In this document: in pieces, positions 1 to 5,080 of the stretch
Layout: each line of letters begins with the position of its first letter
Numbering within the stretch: position 1 is the first letter of the stretch
Source: Clostridia bacterium
GTDB taxonomy: Bacteria > Bacillota_A > Clostridia > Oscillospirales > CAG-272
DNA length: 13,529 nt
Assembly: GCA_017630995.1 (NCBI GenBank)
Contig: JAGBUD010000055.1
Coordinates: 1 to 13,529 of the forward strand
Direction: 5' to 3'
Program-made: the position numbers and the translations under genes
Notes under the pieces: generated by a model
Database searches by the model: none
Told to the model about the DNA's origin: nothing
The model's input: only the letters and a program-made list of their open reading frames with translations

Positions 1-25
1 CAATATCAGCAAGTACACTAATCAT
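1..25 (-). CDS. Small membrane protein gene, copy 1 (5' end only)
   Basis: Only the first eight codons (MISVLADI) lie in the window; the gene runs off the left edge. They are identical to the start of the complete copy at 189-443, and the upstream leader, ribosome binding site (GAGGT, 6 nt before the ATG) and promoter are also identical. By extension it should encode another short protein with one membrane helix, but its body and terminator are not visible. Function unknown. Confidence 0.6.
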
Positions 26-53
26 AAAACTACCTCACAAATTTAATAAACCC

Positions 54-82
54 ATTATAACGCTTGACTCAAAAAAAGTCAA
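54..82 (-). promoter_or_regulatory. Sigma-A-type promoter of small membrane gene copy 1
   Basis: On the minus strand, TTGACT (77-82) and TATAAT (54-59) are separated by exactly 17 bp. The -35 box is one arm of an inverted repeat, TTGACT-N7-AGTCAA (64-82), which could be an operator. The arrangement is repeated for copies 2 and 3. Confidence 0.75.
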
Positions 83-171
83 TGATAAAAACGATTTTGT
101 TGTGGATATTTAAGATTATATCGTTTTTGATAAAAGCTGTTTTGTTTCCATTTCGATTGTTTTTTTGAGTG

Positions 172-200
172 GAAATAAAAAAGAGCGTTTATTTACGCTC
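172..200 (-). terminator. Intrinsic terminator of small membrane gene copy 2
   Basis: On the minus strand GAGCGT (195-200) pairs with ACGCTC (183-188) around the six-base loop AAATAA, followed by TTTTTTATTT. The gene's TAA stop codon lies inside the loop, so translation ends within the terminator. Confidence 0.75.
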
Positions 201-443
201 ATTTTTATCATCTTTTTTATCGTTTTCTTTATTGCTTTCTTTATTGTTTTCTTTATTTAAATCTTCTTCGGAATTGTTTTCTTTTTTTCGGTTCTCTATA
301 AAAGGAATACAAAAGACAGTTATTGCAGCAATAACTCCTATTATTATTGCAATAATAATTCCGACTTTTTCGTTTAATGATGGTTGCAAAAAATCATCCG
401 GCGGACCAAAGCCATTGGCAATATCAGCAAGTACACTAATCAT
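189..443 (-). CDS. Small single-helix membrane protein, copy 2 (84 aa)
   Basis: I do not recognise this family. The 84-residue product starts MISVLADIANGFGPPDDFL, has one clear hydrophobic helix at about residues 27-49 (rich in Ile, Val, Ala), and ends in a highly charged low-complexity tail (about 51-84) of Lys, Glu, Asn and Asp with repeated NKEN-like units. The start is fixed by GAGGT six bases upstream of the ATG and by the match to the other copies. The gene has its own promoter (472-500) and its own terminator, whose loop holds the stop codon. Copy 3 at 649-813 is a diverged paralogue with the same N-terminal pattern (MI-VL-DI, then P-D-FL) but only KKK for a tail. Small, strongly expressed one-helix proteins include type I toxins, holin-like proteins and phage superinfection proteins; nothing in the sequence decides among these. 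Confidence 0.75.
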   Translation of the reverse strand: MISVLADIANGFGPPDDFLQPSLNEKVGIIIAIIIGVIAAITVFCIPFIENRKKENNSEEDLNKENNKESNKENDKKDDKNERK

Positions 444-471
444 AAAACTACCTCACAAATTTAATAAACCC

Positions 472-500
472 ATTATAACGCTTGACTCAAAAAAAGTCAA
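472..500 (-). promoter_or_regulatory. Sigma-A-type promoter of small membrane gene copy 2
   Basis: Minus-strand TTGACT (495-500), 17-bp spacer, TATAAT (472-477). The same TTGACT-N7-AGTCAA inverted repeat spans 482-500. The predicted transcript start is about 25 nt before the GAGGT ribosome binding site. Confidence 0.75.
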
Positions 501-504
501 TGAT

Positions 505-546
505 AAAAACGATTTTGTTGTGGATATTTAAGATTATATCGTTTTT
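505..546. repeat. Inverted repeat in the spacer between cassettes
   Basis: AAAAACGAT (505-513) and ATCGTTTTT (538-546) form 9-bp arms around a 24-nt centre, just upstream of the copy 2 promoter. The same structure occurs at 87-95/120-128 upstream of copy 1. It could be a regulator site or a hairpin in a through-running transcript. Copy 3 lacks it because SLOG-gene sequence takes its place. Confidence 0.5.
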
Positions 547-590
547 GATAAAAGTTGTTTTGTTTCCATTTCGATTGTTTTTTGAGTAAA

Positions 591-614
591 CAAAAAGAGC
601 ACTTATTTGTGCTC
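591..614 (-). terminator. Intrinsic terminator of small membrane gene copy 3
   Basis: On the minus strand GAGCAC (609-614) pairs with GTGCTC (597-602) around AAATAA, then TTTTTG. It has the same stem length and loop as the terminator of copy 2, with the two closing pairs changed on both sides so that pairing is kept. It lies 34 nt after the stop codon. Confidence 0.65.
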
Positions 615-648
615 TATATTGATGATTTTAAAAGAATAAAAATCTTTA

Positions 649-813
649 TTATTTCTTTTTTAATAATATCATTAGTGAAATTATAAAAATTGCAAGTATT
701 AAAATAGAGATTATTATTAATACAATTCCTATTATAGTGTTTTGTGAATTGTTATTTAAAAAACTATCAGGCGCAGTTGTACCACCGATAATATCCATTA
801 AAACAGTAATCAT
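649..813 (-). CDS. Small single-helix membrane protein, copy 3 (54 aa)
   Basis: A short open frame of 54 codons starts at the ATG at 811-813 with GAGGT six bases upstream and stops at TAA (649-651). The product begins MITVLMDIIGGTTAPDSFLN and then has an almost uninterrupted run of Ile, Leu, Val and Ala from about residue 26 to 51, ending LKKK. The N-terminal spacing (MI-VL-DI, then P-D-FL), leader and promoter match copies 1 and 2, but the charged tail of the 84-residue copy is missing. The helix followed by lysines suggests the N-terminus faces outward and the C-terminus inward. The upstream promoter's -35 box overlaps the stop codon of the broken SLOG gene, so transcripts from the SLOG promoter could also run through this gene. 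Function unknown. Confidence 0.75.
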   Translation of the reverse strand: MITVLMDIIGGTTAPDSFLNNNSQNTIIGIVLIIISILILAIFIISLMILLKKK

Positions 814-841
814 AAAACTACCTCACAAATTTAGTAAATCC

Positions 842-870
842 ATTATAATACTTGACTCAAAAAAAGTCAA
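842..870 (-). promoter_or_regulatory. Sigma-A-type promoter of small membrane gene copy 3
   Basis: Minus-strand TTGACT (865-870), 17 bp, TATAAT (842-847), with the inverted repeat TTGACT-N7-AGTCAA at 852-870. The TGA that ends the truncated SLOG frame (867-869) is part of the -35 box. Confidence 0.75.
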
Positions 871-995
871 GTCCCCCCAAGATAAACCGTAACGCTATCG
901 TTATTTAAAATACTGTTTTTCAAGTGCTCTCTCACAAGCTCCTTTAACTTATCTGAAAGCGTAACATCTGAATGTCCTATAAATCCGATTGTCAC
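867..995 (-). pseudogene. Truncated SLOG-family protein gene (N-terminal 42 aa)
   Basis: The frame starts at GTG (993-995), eight bases after a strong AGGAGG ribosome binding site, and reads MTIGFIGHSDVTLSDKLKEL... to YLGGT before a TGA. The start is typical of SLOG-type proteins common in Clostridia and their mobile elements: a first beta strand with FIGH, a helix, then a second strand followed by a Gly-rich turn. Full members are roughly 130-180 residues, so most of the Rossmann-like fold is gone. SLOG proteins are proposed nucleotide or ADP-ribose sensors. The homology stops exactly where the repeated small-gene promoter begins, so a cassette joining or recombination event probably removed the rest. 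Its promoter and ribosome binding site remain intact. It could alternatively be expressed as a short leader peptide. Confidence 0.65.
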
Positions 996-1019
996 TACAT
1001 ATCCCTCCTCTTGCCTTTA

Positions 1020-1031
1020 GTGGAATTCCAC
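1020..1031. promoter_or_regulatory. Operator candidate, palindrome copy 1
   Basis: Perfect 12-bp palindrome GTGGAATTCCAC. It lies in the leader of the truncated SLOG gene, about 8-19 nt downstream of the predicted transcript start, between promoter and ribosome binding site. A bound repressor would block this transcript. Confidence 0.65.
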
Positions 1032-1045
1032 GATAATGTGTGTAT

Positions 1046-1074
1046 ATTATACATCGAGCAAAAAAGATTGTCAA
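1046..1074 (-). promoter_or_regulatory. Consensus promoter of the truncated SLOG gene
   Basis: Minus-strand TTGACA (1069-1074), spacer of exactly 17 bp, TATAAT (1046-1051): a full match to the sigma-A consensus. It is flanked by the palindromes at 1020-1031 and 1079-1090, which suggests a very strong promoter held in check by a repressor. Confidence 0.8.
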
Positions 1075-1078
1075 TATC

Positions 1079-1090
1079 GTGGAATTCCAC
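1079..1090. promoter_or_regulatory. Operator candidate, palindrome copy 2
   Basis: GTGGAATTCCAC again, extended to a 16-bp perfect palindrome by TC...GA. It sits directly upstream of the SLOG-side -35 box and upstream of the HTH gene promoter, so it could serve both directions. Confidence 0.65.
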
Positions 1091-1113
1091 GAGATAAAAT
1101 TTTTGCATTTCTC

Positions 1114-1119
1114 TATAAT
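1114..1119 (+). promoter_or_regulatory. Probable -10 box of the HTH gene promoter
   Basis: TATAAT lies 34 nt before the HTH gene's ATG. No good -35 box is visible at 16-18 bp spacing (GAGATA is the best there), so this promoter is probably weaker than the divergent one. Palindrome 3 begins four bases after the -10 box and would cover the transcript start. Confidence 0.45.
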
Positions 1120-1123
1120 AATT

Positions 1124-1135
1124 GTGGAATTCCAC
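1124..1135. promoter_or_regulatory. Operator candidate, palindrome copy 3
   Basis: The core GTGGAATTCCAC is extended on both sides to the 20-bp perfect palindrome AATTGTGGAATTCCACAATT (1120-1139). It overlaps the expected start of the HTH gene's transcript, just before the ribosome binding site, which is the usual position for autorepression. Confidence 0.65.
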
Positions 1136-1153
1136 AATTACGAGAGGTGCAAA

Positions 1154-1390
1154 ATGAATTTAAACGATGCGCTCATCAAACGAATAGAGGAGATTTGCGA
1201 GGAAAAGAAAAGCAACATTTGCGATATTGCTTTGCGCGGCGGAATGTCGCCCTCTGCGATTTATGACGTTTTCAAGGGAAGAACAAAATCCTCAAAAATC
1301 ATCACCGTCAAGCGTTTTTGCGAGGGCGCGGGAATCACCCTTGCAGAGTTTTTTGACAAAGATTATTTCAATTCTCTCGAAGATGACTGA
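1154..1390 (+). CDS. Small XRE-type helix-turn-helix regulator (78 aa)
   Basis: The 78-residue protein is a single HTH domain. A helix at about 4-17 is followed by the SNICDIALRGGMSPSAIYDVFKG motif (about 20-42), then a basic stretch (GRTKSSKIITVKRF) and GITLAEFF, the hallmark end of XRE/Cro-like domains. I chose the ATG at 1154 because GAGAGGT lies just upstream; the frame stays open further 5', but that part crosses the -10 box and operator. The gene is divergent from the truncated SLOG gene, and three GTGGAATTCCAC palindromes lie between them, so it is most likely their binding protein and represses both itself and the opposite promoter. It ends before a strong shared terminator. The family call is solid; the target is inferred from position. 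Confidence 0.85.
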   Translation: MNLNDALIKRIEEICEEKKSNICDIALRGGMSPSAIYDVFKGRTKSSKIITVKRFCEGAGITLAEFFDKDYFNSLEDD

Positions 1391-1417
1391 TTTGTGTAAG
1401 GTAAAATATATATAATA

Positions 1418-1471
1418 AAAAATTAAGCGCGGAGCTTTCGATTTGAAAGCTCCGCGCTTTTGGTTTTATTT
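1418..1471. terminator. Bidirectional intrinsic terminator
   Basis: A perfect 15-bp GC-rich stem, 1425-1439 paired with 1445-1459, encloses the 5-nt loop GATTT. On the plus strand it is followed by TTTTGGTTTTATTT; on the minus strand by TTAATTTTTTATTATA. It therefore ends both the HTH gene (plus) and the DUF5305-like gene (minus). Confidence 0.9.
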
Positions 1472-1483
1472 GGGGCTTTCGGA

Positions 1484-3856
1484 TTATTCGCTCAACGCGC
1501 TTTCAAGCTTGCGCTTTACGACTCCGATAATCTTTTTGAGGGGGTGCTTCAAGGAATCGGGGTCTACCTTATGGTTTCCGTGTGCAACTGCCGCCTTGCG
1601 AATGATTTCCCTACCCTTGTGGACGTCCATTGTGGGAACGATGACCTCGTCACCGTCTGCAATCTGATGTCCGTTGGGGTCGTAGCGGTAAATCTTGTTC
1701 TTGTGGGCACGCTCGGGCCATACGACGCCGATAACCTCAACACCGGGCTTATCCTCGGTTTCCTCGTAGACCTCGTCAATCTCGTCAACGTAGTCTATCG
1801 TTTCAAGCTCGATATCAGGCTCTGCCATCACCTGCTCAATCACCTCGTCTATTGTGAGCTGACCGTCGCTTGTGGGCTTCACTATCTTCATAAGCTCGGA
1901 AACGTTGAGCTTTTCAACAACGGTGTTTTCGTCAATAACCATTCCGTCGGGGAATATGACCTTGACGTGTCCCTTGTCTACGAGCGCCTCGGTGGTTTCG
2001 TAAGGCATATGATAGTCAACTGCGGGAGCTTCCTTTGCCTTTACGATACCGTTTTTCTTCATCACCTCGTCGATAAGCTCAATAGCATACTTGAGCGCTC
2101 TCTCGCTCTTAACCTTGAGCATCATGGGAACGTCGCCAAGCTTGGGCTTATCCGATACGTCGGTGAAATAATACTTGTTGTCGTTATACTCCTTGGGGTC
2201 AAGCGCGAGGTAAACCTGGAACGCTGTGCCCTTTACGTTAAGCTTTGCGCACTGAATTCTGCCCTTGTTAAAGGACTCAAAATTCCAGCTCGTTCTTGCC
2301 TTAACGCCCTTGTAGGAAAGGAGATGGTTTTTAACTGCGGTGTAATAATCCTGAATGGGAGCCTCTGACTGAATGAGTCTTGAGGTGAATGACGTTCTGT
2401 ATCTTACGTGAACTATCTGACCGTTTACGATTCTGATTGCCTCGTCGTCTGCCGCAACGGGAGAAGCGGAGGGGAACATCGCGTGCTGGTCGTCCTCAAG
2501 CACGAACTCGTGCGCGGGAGCGGCAGGCTCTTCAACGGGAGCTTCCTCGGCGGGTGCTTCCTCGGCGGGTGCTTCCTCAACGGGAGCTTCCTCGGCGGGT
2601 GCTTCCTCAACGGGAGCTTCCTCAACGGGTGCTTCCTCTACGGGAGTTTCCTCGACGGGTGCTTCCTCGGCGATTTCTTCAACAACAGCCTCGGTGCATA
2701 CCTCAATCTCCTCCTCGATGGGAGCAGCGTCGTTTCCGCCCTCGTCTACGGGAGTGGGAGCTTCTGCGTTGGCATAAAGCTCATCGTAATTATCAACCTT
2801 GATTTCGAATACGTAAAGAATCTTGGTGTTTGTGGGGATATAGAATCTCGTCATCGTCATATCCTCATTCTCGTTCATGAGAATGGGGGACTGGATAGTG
2901 TCTCTGATTCCGAGCATTTCGGTAAAGGTGTTTACCATAAGGAGCTGATATCCTTGCTCGTCAAAGGGATTAATAATCTTCTGGATATAGGACTTATATG
3001 CAGAAACGATTCTCTTTACCTTGATTGTGTAGTTGATATCGTCGTTTCTTGTTAAGTAGATAAAGGATACGAGAATAAGGATTGCAACCGCGCAAGCTAT
3101 GCTAAAGGCGATTGCCGCGTGTCTGAATATATCCTGCATTCCGTCTTCCTTGCATGCAAGAACCTTGTTTGCACCTTGGGTTATGCTCTCATAGGTAGAA
3201 ACCGCAAAGGTTGCTTCGTTGAGGGGCATTTTTACGGAGAAGCTATAGCTATTTTCCTTACTGTTTTCAAACTCCTCACTGTTTCCGCTAACGTTTATGT
3301 TCATCTGAACCGTGAGCGAGGCGGTTGCAAGGTCGGAAAGAGAATGCTTTTGCAAGAAATCCTTTGCAAGATTATTAAAGTGCTGGTAATCAACTGCAAC
3401 AGTTTGTGCAACGCGGAGGTTATTCGAGCTATTTTGCTTAACCTCCTTCTCCTCTATAAGATTAAAAACGGGGGAATATATAGGGAGCTTATTAGTTTTA
3501 TCGGTAACCTCAAGCAATGCGTCAACACCGTAGGTGTAGTTATAGTCTACGTTTTCGGCTTGCATACCAAGCTCATAGACGAAATTGATATGGAATGCCT
3601 CCGTGAGCGCTGCAATATAGCTGTTTCCCGATTCTACCCAATCGCCGTATTCCTCGGTGGCAAAATACTTTGCTCGATAATCGACGCTACCCTTCTCGTT
3701 ATACTCAACGTAATAGGTTTTATTTAGACGGTAGTATGTTAAAGAGGAGAACAAAATAGCAAGCAGCAATGCGAAAATAAACACAGCTTGAATGACTATC
3801 CATTTTTTTCTGTTCTCTTTGTACTTTATACGTCGTCTTTTCTCCGCTTCAGACAT
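1484..3856 (-). CDS. DUF5305-like two-helix membrane protein with long cytoplasmic tail (790 aa)
   Basis: Residue order: basic N-terminus (KRRRIKYKENRKK), helix 1 (about 19-41), a beta-rich region with NEKGSVDYRAKY and VDYNYTYGVDALLEV (about 47-230), helix 2 (about 247-269), then a conserved stretch with QLLMVNTFTEMLGIRDTIQS (about 285-355). This matches DUF5305, a family that often accompanies SipW-type signal peptidases. Next come an acidic VEEAP/AEEAP repeat linker (about 391-443), a module with SFTSRLIQ, SWNFESFNKGR and VYLALDP (about 485-605), and a C-terminal domain (about 705-780) with KIYRYDPNGHQIADGDEVIVP and HPLKKIIGVV. That last pattern resembles the start of PSP1/RicT proteins; the resemblance is my inference. 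Positive charges predict residues 42-246 outside and 270-790 inside. AAAGGAG precedes the ATG by seven bases. It is last in the operon after the exported protein and peptidase genes. Its role is unknown; it may scaffold or sense the secreted product. Confidence 0.8.
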   Translation of the reverse strand: MSEAEKRRRIKYKENRKKWIVIQAVFIFALLLAILFSSLTYYRLNKTYYVEYNEKGSVDYRAKYFATEEYGDWVESGNSYIAALTEAFHINFVYELGMQAENVDYNYTYGVDALLEVTDKTNKLPIYSPVFNLIEEKEVKQNSSNNLRVAQTVAVDYQHFNNLAKDFLQKHSLSDLATASLTVQMNINVSGNSEEFENSKENSYSFSVKMPLNEATFAVSTYESITQGANKVLACKEDGMQDIFRHAAIAFSIACAVAILILVSFIYLTRNDDINYTIKVKRIVSAYKSYIQKIINPFDEQGYQLLMVNTFTEMLGIRDTIQSPILMNENEDMTMTRFYIPTNTKILYVFEIKVDNYDELYANAEAPTPVDEGGNDAAPIEEEIEVCTEAVVEEIAEEAPVEETPVEEAPVEEAPVEEAPAEEAPVEEAPAEEAPAEEAPVEEPAAPAHEFVLEDDQHAMFPSASPVAADDEAIRIVNGQIVHVRYRTSFTSRLIQSEAPIQDYYTAVKNHLLSYKGVKARTSWNFESFNKGRIQCAKLNVKGTAFQVYLALDPKEYNDNKYYFTDVSDKPKLGDVPMMLKVKSERALKYAIELIDEVMKKNGIVKAKEAPAVDYHMPYETTEALVDKGHVKVIFPDGMVIDENTVVEKLNVSELMKIVKPTSDGQLTIDEVIEQVMAEPDIELETIDYVDEIDEVYEETEDKPGVEVIGVVWPERAHKNKIYRYDPNGHQIADGDEVIVPTMDVHKGREIIRKAAVAHGNHKVDPDSLKHPLKKIIGVVKRKLESALSE
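2528..2686 (-). repeat. Imperfect 15-bp tandem repeat encoding the VEEAP linker
   Basis: Inside the 790-residue gene, about nine 15-bp units alternate between codings for VEEAP and AEEAP, with one VEETP. The resulting acidic, proline-spaced stretch should be extended and disordered, separating the DUF5305-like part from the tail domains. Copy number may vary between strains. Confidence 0.85.
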
Positions 3857-3910
3857 TTCCCGACTCCTTTCTTTTGAAAATTTATTCTATATGCAAACTG
3901 CAATTAAAAA

Positions 3911-5029
3911 CTAAAACTTTAACATAGTGCGCAGCCAGAGGCTGGGGTATCCTATGTATGGAATTTTGAAATGGCAAACGCCCGTTATATTCGACTCGGT
4001 TACGTATCCGATATCGACGTTTTCGTTAGCGTCTCCCTTTGTGAAATAGAGCTTTTGCGAATTTACCTTTTGAACGTCAACCACTCTATGCACGACGAGC
4101 CTGCCGTCGCTTTCGAAAATGATGACCTCGCCCGTTTCGATATTCTGACCCTCGAAGCGTTCAAAGATGACCGCGTCACCCTTTTCAATCTCGCCTGACA
4201 TACTTTCCGAGCCTATAACGAGGATACCGAATCTGAACTGACATGAAATAAGCATTACAACGCAAACCATAAAAGCCGCGATAAGCGCGAGGGAGGGATA
4301 AAGGAGCTTGCTTTTGCGCTTCAGCGCATATTTGATCTTCTTCTCGTACAGTGAGTCAATAAAGACTAAGAGGAGAATAGGAATAACAAGCTTTGCAAAG
4401 GAGAAGATTGCTCCGGGAAGGGCGGGCACGTACTTAAATATGTATAAATACAGAGCCGTGGTAAGCCTATAGACTATATTGGGGAGCATACCGTATCTTC
4501 TTGAAAGATAGGAAAAAAGGAGATTTCCGATAATCGCGGGAAGAAGGGCAACTGCGACAGAATCGACAAGAAGATTGACGGTGAGAATCTCGTCCTTATC
4601 TCCGAGCGCTATGACCTCGGCAGCCACGCAGAAAAGATAACAAAATACCGAAGCAAATTTGCTCCTCTGCGCGACGAGGACCGCTCTTATGATTTCTGTT
4701 GAAACGATTATTAATACGATAGGCAGGATATATCTGAAAACCGTGATAAGACCGACGGCGAGCGACCTTGAAAAGCCGAATTTCAAGCCCGTGAGGTAGT
4801 ACACGATAACGTACAAAACACCCGACAAGGCCATTATCATCAAAACCTGCTTTTTAAAGATGGAATAGATAGGGCGCTTCTTGATGAGAAAGGGCACCGC
4901 TACCGCCGCAAGCGGCAACAGGATTGCAGCAATATATCTGCTGCCGCTTATCGGTAGAGTGAGGAGCAAGAGGAGGATAACAAACAGAGAAGCTGACACC
5001 GAATAAAGAATCTTTCGGTCTCTTGTCAT
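3911..5029 (-). CDS. SipW/ER-type signal peptidase I with polytopic N-terminal region
   Basis: A membrane serine protease that should remove signal peptides outside the cytoplasmic membrane. Numbered from the upstream ATG at 5035, the peptidase domain fills about residues 268-360: GSESMSGEIEKGD with the nucleophile Ser278, GRLVVHRVVDV with His316 where bacterial LepB has Lys, then FTKGDANENVD with Asp335/Asp341. Histidine in place of lysine marks the archaeal/ER/SipW class. Before it lie about 250 residues with seven or more hydrophobic helices, far more than the one or two in Bacillus SipW (about 190 aa). Two ATGs compete: 5035 is only 2 nt from GGAGG, whereas 5029 is 8 nt away, so I take 5029 (372 aa). 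The gene lies between a TasA-like substrate gene and the DUF5305-like gene, which suggests a dedicated peptidase. Confidence 0.88.
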   Translation of the reverse strand: MTRDRKILYSVSASLFVILLLLLTLPISGSRYIAAILLPLAAVAVPFLIKKRPIYSIFKKQVLMIMALSGVLYVIVYYLTGLKFGFSRSLAVGLITVFRYILPIVLIIVSTEIIRAVLVAQRSKFASVFCYLFCVAAEVIALGDKDEILTVNLLVDSVAVALLPAIIGNLLFSYLSRRYGMLPNIVYRLTTALYLYIFKYVPALPGAIFSFAKLVIPILLLVFIDSLYEKKIKYALKRKSKLLYPSLALIAAFMVCVVMLISCQFRFGILVIGSESMSGEIEKGDAVIFERFEGQNIETGEVIIFESDGRLVVHRVVDVQKVNSQKLYFTKGDANENVDIGYVTESNITGVCHFKIPYIGYPSLWLRTMLKF

Positions 5030-5057
5030 ATTCATATCCTCCTTTGTCCATCATTTT

Positions 5058-5069
5058 GCGCTTACGCGC
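5058..5069 (-). other. Short GNRA-type hairpin between substrate and peptidase genes
   Basis: In the 45-51 nt gap the minus strand reads GCGC-GTAA-GCGC, a 4-bp GC stem with a GNRA-class tetraloop, followed by A residues rather than T. It is not a terminator. It could protect the 3' end of the upstream message or mark a processing point, which would favour more substrate than peptidase. Confidence 0.3.
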
Positions 5070-5080
5070 CCAGTGTTAGA

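Larger units (their letters stand above)
1..170. repeat. Direct repeat, left copy (partner at 419-587)
   Basis: This stretch matches 419-587 almost perfectly. I see one substitution (position 137 against 555) and one fewer T in the run near the right end. It covers the first codons, ribosome binding site and promoter of a small membrane gene plus about 90 bp upstream of the promoter. The copies are 418 bp apart, so a whole gene cassette has been duplicated. A shorter part (the leader and promoter only) recurs at about 791-870. Confidence 0.9.
419..587. repeat. Direct repeat, right copy (partner at 1-170)
   Basis: Near-identical copy of the left-edge repeat. It holds the N-terminal codons, leader and promoter of small membrane gene copy 2 and the AT-rich spacer upstream. 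Identity ends abruptly just after a T-run followed by GAGT, shortly before the terminator hairpin of the next cassette. Confidence 0.9.

Noticed and set aside
169..531. 120-codon plus-strand frame across the small-gene region
   Set aside because: It runs antisense through small membrane gene copy 2, its terminator and promoter, and is an artefact of Lys/Glu-rich codons read backwards as Phe, Ser and Leu.
949..1137. 62-codon minus-strand frame starting MWNSTIIIEKC
   Set aside because: It runs through palindromes 1 to 3 and the consensus SLOG promoter and has no ribosome binding site; the SLOG fragment in another frame explains this strand.
1..1153. Insertion sequence or transposon
   Set aside because: The direct repeats are duplicated gene cassettes; I find no transposase or paired terminal inverted repeats with target duplications.
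1460..2368. Long plus-strand open frame opposite the DUF5305-like gene
   Set aside because: It is antisense to a well supported gene with family motifs. It has no ribosome binding site or family match and starts inside the terminator stem.
2408..3055. Plus-strand frames encoding repeated FLGG or RRVLP units
   Set aside because: These are mirror readings of the VEEAP-coding 15-bp repeats.
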